Below, piece by piece: positions 7,323 to 14,335 of a DNA stretch of 19,904 nt (its first letter is position 1; each line of letters starts with the position of its first letter). The translations under genes and the position numbers were made by a program. Below the pieces are notes generated by a model. It searched no databases and had not been told where the DNA came from. It saw only the letters and a list, made by a program, of their open reading frames with translations. The DNA is taken from the NCBI GenBank assembly GCA_041676645.1, contig JBAYRO010000052.1, positions 1 through 19,904 of the forward strand, in the 5' to 3' direction. This DNA is from JAMLIN01 sp041676645 (GTDB taxonomy: Bacteria > Pseudomonadota > Gammaproteobacteria > Burkholderiales > Burkholderiaceae_E).

Positions 7323-7766
7323 ATGTTCAAGAAGATTCTCGTTCCCACGGACGGCTCGGAGCTGTCCAGCAAGGCAGTGACGGGTGCCATCGCGCTGGCG
7401 AAGCTGCATGGCGCCGAGCTGGTCGCCATGAACGTGCAGCCTCCGTTCCGGGTGCCGCCGATCGCCGAGATGCCCTCGGCGCAGTTCTTCTCGGAAGACA
7501 AGTACGAGGAAACCATCCGGGCCTACGCCGCCGAGATCCTCGGCGAAGTGGAAACCCAGGCGAAGGCCGCGGGCGTGGCCTGCGATATCGCCACCGCCGT
7601 CTACGACCAGCCCTGGCAGGCGATCATCGACATGGCCGAGCGCAAGGGTTGCGACCTGATCTTCATGTCCTCGCACGGCCGCCGCGGCGTCGCCGGCCTG
7701 TTGCTGGGCAGCGAGACCCAGAAGGTCCTGACCCACTGCAAGGTCCCGGTCCTGGTCTATCGCTAG
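7323..7766 (+). CDS. Universal stress protein (UspA family)
   Basis: A 147-residue single Usp domain. It starts with the family strand FKKILVPTDGSE (residues 2-13). It ends with the nucleotide-binding loop SSHGRRGVAGLLLGS and the C-terminal strand KVPVLVYR. The loop keeps the second and third elements of the G-x2-G-x9-G-S/T ATP-binding pattern, with Ser in place of the first Gly, a common variant. Usp proteins are cytoplasmic and help cells persist under starvation, oxygen limitation or oxidative stress; the exact role here is unknown. Of two close ATGs (7317 and 7323), the second is chosen because AGGAGG at 7311-7316 abuts the first and is 6 nt from the second. It is a single gene converging on pdxH with an 11-nt gap. 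Confidence 0.95.
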   Translation: MFKKILVPTDGSELSSKAVTGAIALAKLHGAELVAMNVQPPFRVPPIAEMPSAQFFSEDKYEETIRAYAAEILGEVETQAKAAGVACDIATAVYDQPWQAIIDMAERKGCDLIFMSSHGRRGVAGLLLGSETQKVLTHCKVPVLVYR

Positions 7767-7777
7767 GCCGTTTCACT

Positions 7778-8425
7778 TCAGGGGGCGAGCCGGTCGCGAT
7801 TCCAGCGGCCGGTTTCGTCGCGGCGGTAGCGGATCCGGTCGTGCAGCCGCGAGGTGCGGCCCTGCCAGAACTCGAAGCGGTCGGGGACCAGCCGGTAGCC
7901 GCCCCAGTGTGGCGGTCGGGGCGGGCTGACCCCGAATTTCAGTCCGAACTCCGCGGCGCGGGCGACCAGCACCGCGCGCGATGAAATCGGCTCGCTCTGC
8001 TCGGAGGCCCAGGCGCCGATCCGGGCGGCCAGCGGACGGCTCGCGTAATAGGCGTCGGCCGCCGCCCCTTCGGCTTTCTCGACCTTGCCCTCGATGCGCA
8101 GCACCCGCTCGAGGGCGACCCAGTGGAACTGGATCGCGGCATGCGGATTGCCGGCGAGTTCGCGCCCCTTGCGGCTCAGGTAGTTGGTGTACCAGACCAG
8201 CCCATGCTCGTCGGCATCCTTGAGCAGCACGACCCGGGTCGAAGGCCTGCCGTCGGGCCCCACGGTGGCCAGCGTCATCGCGGTCGGCTCCGGGACGAGG
8301 TCGCGCCGGCCGACGGCCTCGTCGAGCCAGGCGCGGAACAGCGGCCAGGGCGAATCCCCGAGTTCGGCTTCGTCGAGCGCGCCGGCCTCGTATTCCTTGC
8401 GCATCCGGGACAGGTCGGCGCTCAT
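7778..8425 (-). CDS. pdxH: Pyridoxamine/pyridoxine 5'-phosphate oxidase
   Basis: A 215-residue FMN flavoprotein of the normal PdxH length that oxidises PNP/PMP to pyridoxal 5'-phosphate using oxygen. Family blocks run in order. They are STRVVLLKDAD, YTNYLSRKGRELAGNP (FMN/substrate contacts), ERVLRIEGKVEK, ASEQSEPISSR, and the C-terminal signature FEFWQGRTSRLHDRIRY with the substrate-binding RLHDR. The ATG overlaps the stop of the upstream secreted-protein gene by 4 nt (ATGA at 8422-8425), so translation is coupled. PLP made here would serve enzymes such as the aminotransferase at 15273-16460. The 3' end converges on the usp gene. Confidence 0.97.
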   Translation of the reverse strand: MSADLSRMRKEYEAGALDEAELGDSPWPLFRAWLDEAVGRRDLVPEPTAMTLATVGPDGRPSTRVVLLKDADEHGLVWYTNYLSRKGRELAGNPHAAIQFHWVALERVLRIEGKVEKAEGAAADAYYASRPLAARIGAWASEQSEPISSRAVLVARAAEFGLKFGVSPPRPPHWGGYRLVPDRFEFWQGRTSRLHDRIRYRRDETGRWNRDRLAP

Positions 8426-8877
8426 GGCTTGCGACCCAGGTAGGACTTGTGGACCTCGCATGCCGGCGACCTGGCGCAGGCCTGCATCATGCGATCGACG
8501 GCGACGCGCACCGCCTGCTCGAGCGCGCGACGCTCGTCGGCCTCGGTGATCCCGGGTCTGTCGAGGGGCACGCTCGCCGAATAGCGCATCAGCGGCATCA
8601 GGGTCAGCTCGATGCCCTGGTGCACCACCCGCTCGCTGACGCCGGTGACCGCGTAGGCGGCGGCCCGGTCTTCGCCGTAGCGATGCACGCTGCCGAAGAT
8701 CACCAGCCGGTGGCTGGCCGCCGGGACGGCGCGCGAGAAGGCCGGGGTGAGCGCATCGCCGACGGCGCGACGACAGTCGGTCGGCGCATAGCAGTCGATG
8801 ATCATGGGCTGGGCGAGCGCGACGGGCGCGGCGAGGAGGCCGGCCAGCCACGCGATGCCGATCGCAACGAAGCGCAT
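8422..8877 (-). CDS. Secreted protein of unknown function with two C-x5-C pairs
   Basis: A 151-residue protein that I do not recognise. Residues 1-22 form a clear Sec signal peptide (hydrophobic core AIGIAWLAGLLAAPVALA, likely cleavage after ALA), so the product should be periplasmic. The mature part has exactly four cysteines in two equally spaced pairs, C29-x5-C35 near the new N-terminus and C134-x5-C140 near the C-terminus, which suggests two disulfides. There is no lipobox and no further membrane segment. AAGGAG at 8885-8890, 7 nt upstream, supports the start. The gene overlaps pdxH by 4 nt, implying co-translation with a vitamin B6 enzyme, though the partner may simply be a positional neighbour. 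Confidence 0.8.
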   Translation of the reverse strand: MRFVAIGIAWLAGLLAAPVALAQPMIIDCYAPTDCRRAVGDALTPAFSRAVPAASHRLVIFGSVHRYGEDRAAAYAVTGVSERVVHQGIELTLMPLMRYSASVPLDRPGITEADERRALEQAVRVAVDRMMQACARSPACEVHKSYLGRKP

Positions 8878-8946
8878 CGGTCGGCTCCTTCGGGTTGGGA
8901 TCCTGTCAGCGGCTAGTCTAGCGCGATCGACCTGGCGCGATGTCGC

Positions 8947-9089
8947 ATCAGTGGCGCCCGGCCGTCCGAAGCCACTGATAGCCCCCTGGGGTGGGGTCGA
9001 GCCGGGAATTCGCGAAGCACTGCTTCGCGCCGGCGAGACCGGCCGCGCCTGTGAGCGCGGCCGAAGCGAGCGACAGCGAGCGTGGGGGC
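8947..9089. repeat. Hairpin-rich intergenic segment downstream of hemN
   Basis: The 221-nt gap between the secreted-protein gene and hemN contains three inverted repeats. The arms are 8947-8955/8971-8979 (ATCAGTGGC, 15-nt loop), 9011-9019/9021-9029 (CGCGAAGCA around one central base) and 9041-9048/9055-9062 (GGCCGCGC, 6-nt loop). An outer GCCCCC (8981-8986) is complementary to GGGGGC (9084-9089). Both flanking genes run on the minus strand, so this is the 3' side of hemN and the promoter side of the next gene. It may hold the hemN terminator, but no T-tract follows any stem. Confidence 0.5.
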
Positions 9090-9098
9090 CGTTTTACT

Positions 9099-10607
9099 TC
9101 AGGCGAGCTTCGAATAGGTGCCGGCCGCGGGCGCCTGCTGCAGGTAGCGGTCGAACTGCATCGCCACCGCGCGCACCAGCAGCCGGCCGCGCGGCATCAC
9201 CTGGATGCCCTCGGGCCCGATCCGGATCGCGCCGGCCCGGTCCATCGGGGCCAGCCGTTCGAGCGCGTCGTCCAGGTAGCCTTCGGCCACGCCATGGCGC
9301 CGTTCGAGGGCGCGCACGTCGAGGCGGAAATCGCACATCAGCGCCTGGATCGCCTCGCGCCGGATGCGGTCGTCGGCATCGAGCCGGATGCCGCGCACGG
9401 TGGGCAGTTCGCCTTCGGCGAGCCGCGCGTACCAGGCCGGCAGGCCCTTGTCGTTCTGCGCATAGACGTCGCCCACCGAGGCGATCGCCGAGACGCCGAA
9501 GGCGAGCAGGTCGCCGGCATCGTGGGCCGCATAGCCCTGGAAGTTGCGATGCAGGCGGCCTTCGCGCTGGGCGATCGCGAGTTCGTCGTCGTGGCGCGCG
9601 AAATGGTCGAGGCCGAGGTAGACATAGCCGGCTTCGCGAAAGCGCGCCACCGCGCGCGCGAAGAGTTCGGCGCGGGTCTCGGCGTCGGGCAGGTCTTCCT
9701 CGTGGATGCGGCGCTGTGGCTTGAACAGTTGTGGCAGGTGGGCGTAGTGGTAGAGCGCGACCCGGTCGGGCGCCGCCGCGAGCACCCGCTCGATCGTGCG
9801 CTCGAAGCCCTCGATCCGCTGCTTGGGCAGGCCGTAGATGAGATCGACGTTCATCGAGCGAAAACCATGCTCGCGAACCGCCTGCATCAGCGCGAGGGTT
9901 TCCTCGTAGGGCTGGATCCGGTTGACCGCGCGCTGCACTTCCTCGTCGAAATCCTGGATGCCCAGGCTCACGCGATTGAAGCCGATGTCGCGCAGCAGGC
10001 GCAGGCGCTCCCGGTCGACCGTGCGCGGATCGACTTCGATCGAGTACTCCCCGTCGGCGGCGCGGTCGAAGTGGCGGTCGATGAAGCCGAACAGGCGCGC
10101 CAGTTCCTCGTCGAGCATGAAGGTCGGGGTTCCCCCGCCGAAATGCAGGTGGGAGATTCCCTGGCGCGGGCCCAGCAGGCCGGCGACCAGTCGCAGCTCG
10201 GTGTCGAGGGCCTCGAGATACTGCGCGGAGGATTCCTGGTGGCGCGAGCCGATCTTGTTGCATGCGCAGTAGTAGCAGATACGGCGGCAGAAGGGGATAT
10301 GGAAGTACAGCCCCAGCGCACTGTCCCTGCGTGCCCCGCGTTCGATGATCGCCTCGCGGTAGTCGGCCGGCCCGAAGCCGGCATGGAAGCGGTCCGCGCT
10401 GGGATAGGAGGTGTAGCGTGGCGCCCGCCCGCCGAAGCGTTCGATCAGGTCCGGGTCGATCTCGATCTCGCCGGCGCCGAAGGCGGCGTCCGTCGATCCG
10501 GCGGCGCCGGTCATCGCCGGCGTATCGCCGACTGGCCCGGCCTCGGGTCCGGTCGTCGTGGCGTGGCTGTGGGAGCCCCTTGCTGCATGGGATACTTCGT
10601 TGTTCAT
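9099..10607 (-). CDS. hemN: Oxygen-independent coproporphyrinogen III oxidase (radical SAM)
   Basis: A 502-residue protein (E. coli HemN is 457) that converts coproporphyrinogen III to protoporphyrinogen IX without oxygen, a late heme step in the cytoplasm. The N-terminal block APRYTSYPS (62-70) precedes the radical-SAM cluster motif C107-x3-C111-x2-C114, followed by Cys116 as in HemN proper rather than HemW. Further matches are LHFGGGTPT (SAM site), SIEVDPR, GFNRVSLGIQDF, NVDLIYGLPKQ, DHFARHDDELAIAQREG and HRNFQGY. The extra length is a low-complexity N-terminus; a start at 10514 would remove it, and neither ATG has a strong Shine-Dalgarno. The longer start is kept because it follows the predicted FNR-dependent transcription start by about 69 nt. 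Expression is probably induced by low oxygen. Confidence 0.96.
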   Translation of the reverse strand: MNNEVSHAARGSHSHATTTGPEAGPVGDTPAMTGAAGSTDAAFGAGEIEIDPDLIERFGGRAPRYTSYPSADRFHAGFGPADYREAIIERGARRDSALGLYFHIPFCRRICYYCACNKIGSRHQESSAQYLEALDTELRLVAGLLGPRQGISHLHFGGGTPTFMLDEELARLFGFIDRHFDRAADGEYSIEVDPRTVDRERLRLLRDIGFNRVSLGIQDFDEEVQRAVNRIQPYEETLALMQAVREHGFRSMNVDLIYGLPKQRIEGFERTIERVLAAAPDRVALYHYAHLPQLFKPQRRIHEEDLPDAETRAELFARAVARFREAGYVYLGLDHFARHDDELAIAQREGRLHRNFQGYAAHDAGDLLAFGVSAIASVGDVYAQNDKGLPAWYARLAEGELPTVRGIRLDADDRIRREAIQALMCDFRLDVRALERRHGVAEGYLDDALERLAPMDRAGAIRIGPEGIQVMPRGRLLVRAVAMQFDRYLQQAPAAGTYSKLA

Positions 10608-10681
10608 GGCGTCGGAATCCGCAGTTGGACTGCGAGGCGCGGCGCACGGGCAGGGTGCTGCGCGCATGGGCGCCTCGATTC

Positions 10682-10724
10682 AGTATAGGCCAGGACCGGA
10701 TCCACGGATGTTGAGCGGTATCAA
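10682..10724 (-). promoter_or_regulatory. FNR/Anr-dependent class II promoter of hemN
   Basis: Read on the minus strand, TTGATACCGCTCAA (10724-10711) matches the FNR/Anr consensus TTGAT-N4-ATCAA at 9 of 10 positions. The -10 TATACT (10687-10682) matches 5 of 6. A start 7 nt beyond the -10, near 10676, puts the centre of the box (10717.5) at -41.5, the canonical class II position. No -35 element is present, as expected when FNR replaces it. hemN is a classic FNR/Anr target. The box lies within codons 2-6 of dacB as called here. Confidence 0.75.
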
Positions 10725-12330
10725 GCCCGGTTGCCGGGCAAGGGGCGTCGGCCGATGGGGCCCGTGCCTCGCCTTCCTGCTGCTGGCATGGCTTGCCTTG
10801 CCCCCGGCGTTCGCCGGCGGGACCGACGATCCCGAAGCCGCCAGGCGGTCCGTCGAACTCGTCGCGGCCTCCGGCAAGCAGCCGGTCGAGTCCGCCGCGT
10901 CGCCGGTCGGGATCCCGGAACTACCGAAGCAGCCCGCCATCGCCTTGCCCGCCAAGCGCCCGACCGGCGTGCCGGCGGCGGGGGCGCCGCCCTCGGTGCT
11001 CGCGATGCTGCGCCGAGCCGGCGTGAGCGTGGACGAGATCGGCCTGCTGGCCGTCTCGCTCGACGATGGCCGGCCGCTCGCGCGCTGGAACGAGGACCGG
11101 GCCTTCAATCCGGCCTCGACCATGAAGCTGCTCACCACCCATGCGGCCCTGGGGATGCTCGGGCAGGACTACCGCTGGCGCACCGGGGTGTACCTGACCG
11201 GCCTGCTCGATGGCGACCGGCTCGACGGCGACCTCGTCCTTCGCGGCGGCGGCGACCCGAAGCTCGTCATCGAGGACATGCTGGCCCTGGTCGCGCGGAT
11301 GCGCGCCTCGGGCCTGCGCCGCATCGACGGCGACCTGGTGATCGACGATTCCCTGTACGAGCTCGACCAGGCCCGCCTCGAGCCGATCGACGGCGAGCTC
11401 ACCCGGCCCTACAACGTGACGCCGTTCCCGGCGCTGATGAACTTCAAGTCGACCCGCTTCGTCTTCACGCCGGGCAAGCAAGGGCTGTCGATCGCGCTCG
11501 ACCCGCCGCTGGCCGACGTGAAGATCGTCAACAAGGTGCGGCTGGTGCGCGAGCGCTGCCGTCATGGGCCGGGCAGCGTGCGGATCGTCGACCAGAGCGA
11601 CGACAAGGATGCGCGCGTCGAAGTCACGGGGCGCTACTCCAGTGGCTGTGGCCGCCAGGGAATGTTCGCCGCGGTGCTGAGCCATCGTCAGTTCATCCAT
11701 GGCTTCTTCAAGGCTGCCTGGCTGGAGTCGGGTGGCGAATGGAATGGCCTGACTCGCGTCGAGACCGGCGCCGCCCAGGGCAAGCCCTGGCTGGTGTGGG
11801 AGTCGCCGCGCACCCTTGCCGAGGTCGCCGTCGACGTCAACAAGACCAGCAACAATGTCATGACCCGCCAGCTGCTGCTGCAACTGGCCGCCGATGTCAT
11901 GAAGCTGCCGGCGACGATGGATCGCGCCCGCATGACGGTGCTCGGCTGGCTCGAGCAGCGCGGCCTCGATTTTCCCGACCTGGTGCTCGACAACGGTTCG
12001 GGTCTTTCGCGCAGCGAGCGCATGAGCGCCGCCGCCCAGGTAAGGCTGCTGCGCGATGCCGCCGGCAGTCCCTATGCGGACCTCTTTCGCGCTTCGCTGC
12101 CGATCATCGGGGTCGACGGCACCATGCGCTACCGACTGCGCGACCATCCGGTGCGCGGCAACGGCTGGATCAAGACCGGCAGCCTCGACGAGGTGCGCGC
12201 CATCGCTGGCTACGTCGATGCCGCTTCCGGGCGCCGCTATGCGGTGTCGATGCTGGTCAACAGCCCGCACGCCGAAGCCTCGCGCGCGGCCCAGGACGAA
12301 TTCCTGCGCTATGTCTATGTGAACGGGTGA
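10708..12330 (+). CDS. dacB: D-alanyl-D-alanine carboxypeptidase/endopeptidase PBP4 (peptidase S13)
   Basis: A 540-residue low-molecular-weight class C penicillin-binding protein. A charged N-terminus and the hydrophobic stretch LAFLLLAWLALPPAFA (about residues 21-36) form a signal peptide, so the enzyme acts in the periplasm. All three active-site motifs are present. They are S137-x-x-K140 (NPASTMKLL), S381-N-N383 (KTSNNVMTRQL) and K489-T-G491 (GWIKTGSLDEV). The insertion domain characteristic of S13 enzymes lies between the first two motifs. It trims or cleaves D-Ala cross-links in peptidoglycan. A proline-rich linker (about 45-100) precedes the catalytic domain. The ATG at 10708 has only a weak AGGA upstream, and an FNR box for the divergent hemN covers its first codons, so the true start could be slightly downstream. 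A REPIN follows the stop. Confidence 0.95.
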   Translation: MLSGIKPGCRARGVGRWGPCLAFLLLAWLALPPAFAGGTDDPEAARRSVELVAASGKQPVESAASPVGIPELPKQPAIALPAKRPTGVPAAGAPPSVLAMLRRAGVSVDEIGLLAVSLDDGRPLARWNEDRAFNPASTMKLLTTHAALGMLGQDYRWRTGVYLTGLLDGDRLDGDLVLRGGGDPKLVIEDMLALVARMRASGLRRIDGDLVIDDSLYELDQARLEPIDGELTRPYNVTPFPALMNFKSTRFVFTPGKQGLSIALDPPLADVKIVNKVRLVRERCRHGPGSVRIVDQSDDKDARVEVTGRYSSGCGRQGMFAAVLSHRQFIHGFFKAAWLESGGEWNGLTRVETGAAQGKPWLVWESPRTLAEVAVDVNKTSNNVMTRQLLLQLAADVMKLPATMDRARMTVLGWLEQRGLDFPDLVLDNGSGLSRSERMSAAAQVRLLRDAAGSPYADLFRASLPIIGVDGTMRYRLRDHPVRGNGWIKTGSLDEVRAIAGYVDAASGRRYAVSMLVNSPHAEASRAAQDEFLRYVYVNG

Positions 12331-12339
12331 GACCGAACA

Positions 12340-12413
12340 AAAATGGGGTCACGAAAATGGGGTCAGACTCCATTAATAAATGGAGTCTGACCCCATTTTC
12401 GTGACCCCATTTT
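12340..12413. repeat. REPIN-like perfect palindrome, copy 2 (expanded, duplicated half-unit)
   Basis: Perfect 35-nt inverted arms, 12340-12374 and 12379-12413, surround a 4-nt AATA centre. The inner part is the same AATGGGGTCAGACTCCATT unit seen at 7123-7178. The outer part adds a second copy of the head (AAAATGGGGTCACG), so each arm reads as a tandem of the ATGGGGTCA motif. It occupies almost the whole 99-nt gap between the convergent dacB and ubiD genes. A 35-bp stem here could end both transcripts, unlike copy 1, which is upstream of both its neighbours. Confidence 0.87.
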
Positions 12414-12429
12414 CGTGTGACCTTTCTGC

Positions 12430-14031
12430 CTACCGCGGCGGTGCCGCCTCGAGGCCCGCGGCGCGCAGGATGTCCTCCACCCGGCGCGTCACCTGGGGGT
12501 CCATGGTGATCGGCACGCCCCATTCGCGGCTGGTCTCGCCGGGCAGCTTGCTGGTGGCGTCGATCCCCATCTTCGAACCGAGTCCGGACACCGGCGAGGC
12601 GAAGTCCAGGTAGTCGATCGGCGTGTTCTCGACCAGGGTGGTGTCGCGCGCCGGGTCGACCCGCGTGGTGATCGCCCATATCACTTCCTGCCAGTCGCGC
12701 ACATCGACATCGTCGTCGGTGACCACGATGAACTTGGTGTACATGAACTGGCGCAGGAAGCTCCATATCCCGAACATCACCCGCTTGGCATGGCCGGGAT
12801 ACTGCTTGCGCATCGAGACCACCGCCATCCGGTACGAACAGCCCTCCGGCGGCAGGTAGAAGTCGACGATCTCGGGGAACTGGCGACGCAGGATCGGGAC
12901 GAACACCTCGTTGAGCGCCAGCCCCAGGACGGCCGGTTCGTCGGGCGGGCGGCCGGTATAGGTCGAGTGGTAGATGGCGTCGCGACGCATCGTCAGCCGG
13001 TCGATCGTGAAGACCGGGAACCAGTCGCGCTCGTTGTAGTAGCCGGTGTGGTCCCCGAACGGGCCTTCGAGCGCCATCTCCCAGCCGCAGCGGGCGCCCG
13101 GGGGCAGCGCGTCGACGGAATCGGCATCGAGCCCGGCGGCGCGGGCGTTGGCGAGGGTGGCGAGCCCGTCGGGGTCGGGCCGGATGCCGCCCTCGAGCAC
13201 GATCTCGGCGCGCGCCGGCACCTGCAGCGAGCTGCCCAGGCAGGCGGCCAGCTCGGTGCGGGCGCCGCGCAGCAGGCCGGCGAACTGGTATTCCGACAGG
13301 GCGTCGGGCACGGGCGTCACCGCCCCGAGCATCGTCGCCGGATCGGCCCCCAGCACGGTCGCTATGGGGAAGGGCGGCGGCAGGCCGGCGGCGGGCGGAT
13401 GCGCCGCGGCATGGTCGCGGAAGTCGAGCGCGCCGCCGCGATGGGCTAGCCAGCGCATGATCGTCCGGTTCGGGCCGATGACCTGCTGGCGGTAGATGCC
13501 GAGGTTCTGGCGCTTGCGCTTCGGGCCGCGGGTGACCACCAGCCCCCAGGTGATCAGCGGGCCGGCGTCGCCCGGCCAGCAGGTCTGCACCGGCAGCGAG
13601 GCGAGATCGATGTCGGCGCCTTCCAGCACGATCTCCTGGCACGGCGCCGAGCGCACCTGCCTGGGTGCCATCGCCAGCACCTGCCGGAGCATCGGCAGCT
13701 TGTCCCAGGCGTCTCGCAGTCCGCGGGGCGGTTCGGGCTCCTTCAGGTAGGCGAGCACCTCGCCGATGCCGCGCAGTTCCTCCACGCCTTGCGCGCCCAT
13801 GCCCAGCGCGACCCGCCGCGGGGTGCCGAACAGGTTGGCGAGGACCGGCATCGCGAATCGTCGCTCGCCGTCGACCGGCGCATCGAACATCAGGGCCGGC
13901 CCATCGGCGCGCAGCACCCGATCGGCCAGCTCGGTCATCTCCAGTCGGATCGAAACCGGTTTGTCAAGGTGTTGCAATTCGCCCAGTTCGGAAAGCTTCT
14001 GAACGAAGTCGCGTAAATCACTGTATTTCAC
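12430..14031 (-). CDS. ubiD: 4-hydroxy-3-polyprenylbenzoate decarboxylase
   Basis: A 533-residue prenyl-FMN-dependent decarboxylase of ubiquinone biosynthesis, recognisable along its whole length against E. coli UbiD (497 residues). Signatures include QNLGIYRQQVIG (N176 region, prFMN/metal), MRWLAHRGGALD (192-203), DALSEYQFAGLLRG with E247, EGPFGDHTGYYNE (322-334), YHSTYTGRPPDEPAVLG, MYTKFIVVTDDDVDVRDW and NTPIDYLDFASPVSGLGSKMG. The start codon is GTG, preceded by an AGGGA site, and matches where E. coli UbiD begins its MKYNDLRDF block. Compared with E. coli there is an insertion of about 31 residues (within 284-321, alanine/aspartate rich) just before the conserved EGPFGDHTGYY segment. Its UbiX partner, which makes the cofactor, is not in this window. 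Confidence 0.97.
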   Translation of the reverse strand: MKYSDLRDFVQKLSELGELQHLDKPVSIRLEMTELADRVLRADGPALMFDAPVDGERRFAMPVLANLFGTPRRVALGMGAQGVEELRGIGEVLAYLKEPEPPRGLRDAWDKLPMLRQVLAMAPRQVRSAPCQEIVLEGADIDLASLPVQTCWPGDAGPLITWGLVVTRGPKRKRQNLGIYRQQVIGPNRTIMRWLAHRGGALDFRDHAAAHPPAAGLPPPFPIATVLGADPATMLGAVTPVPDALSEYQFAGLLRGARTELAACLGSSLQVPARAEIVLEGGIRPDPDGLATLANARAAGLDADSVDALPPGARCGWEMALEGPFGDHTGYYNERDWFPVFTIDRLTMRRDAIYHSTYTGRPPDEPAVLGLALNEVFVPILRRQFPEIVDFYLPPEGCSYRMAVVSMRKQYPGHAKRVMFGIWSFLRQFMYTKFIVVTDDDVDVRDWQEVIWAITTRVDPARDTTLVENTPIDYLDFASPVSGLGSKMGIDATSKLPGETSREWGVPITMDPQVTRRVEDILRAAGLEAAPPR

Positions 14032-14085
14032 GGGAATTTCCCTGGTGATTCCAAATGGCGATGGAATTCGGTCCGTGGAATCGGA

Positions 14086-14115
14086 TTGACCGGCCTCGCG
14101 ATCGGTCCATAGAAT
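14086..14115 (+). promoter_or_regulatory. Sigma70-like promoter toward the lytic transglycosylase
   Basis: TTGACC (14086-14091) and TAGAAT (14110-14115), each 5 of 6 against consensus, are separated by 18 nt in the 304-nt divergent gap between ubiD and the transglycosylase gene. A start near 14122 gives a long leader of about 210 nt to the chosen ATG. The rest of the gap holds several GGAAT/GAATTC words (see findings) and no credible gene. Confidence 0.45.
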
Positions 14116-14335
14116 TCCCTTGTCCTTCGGATGAATTCGATAGGGGCACCGAATATAGCGTGCGGATCACGGTCCGGGGCCGGATCCCGGGATGCCGCAA
14201 GACGGGTTCAGTGAGGTGCCACCGGGGTCATCGTCGCCGGAATCAGGGAGCAGGCGACGCCATGATGACCGCAGAGCAATCGACGAGCACTCGTTCGAAG
14301 TGCCAGGCAGTCGGCGCATGTCGACAGGAGGCCGG

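Noticed and set aside
8991..10688. A 565-residue plus-strand open frame opposite hemN
   Set aside because: hemN on the other strand has the radical-SAM cysteines and all family blocks; the plus-strand frame has no recognisable domain.
14018..14200. Small open frames (60 residues minus; others plus) in the ubiD-transglycosylase gap
   Set aside because: No ribosome-binding site, no family resemblance, and they overlap promoter-like sequence and the ubiD start.
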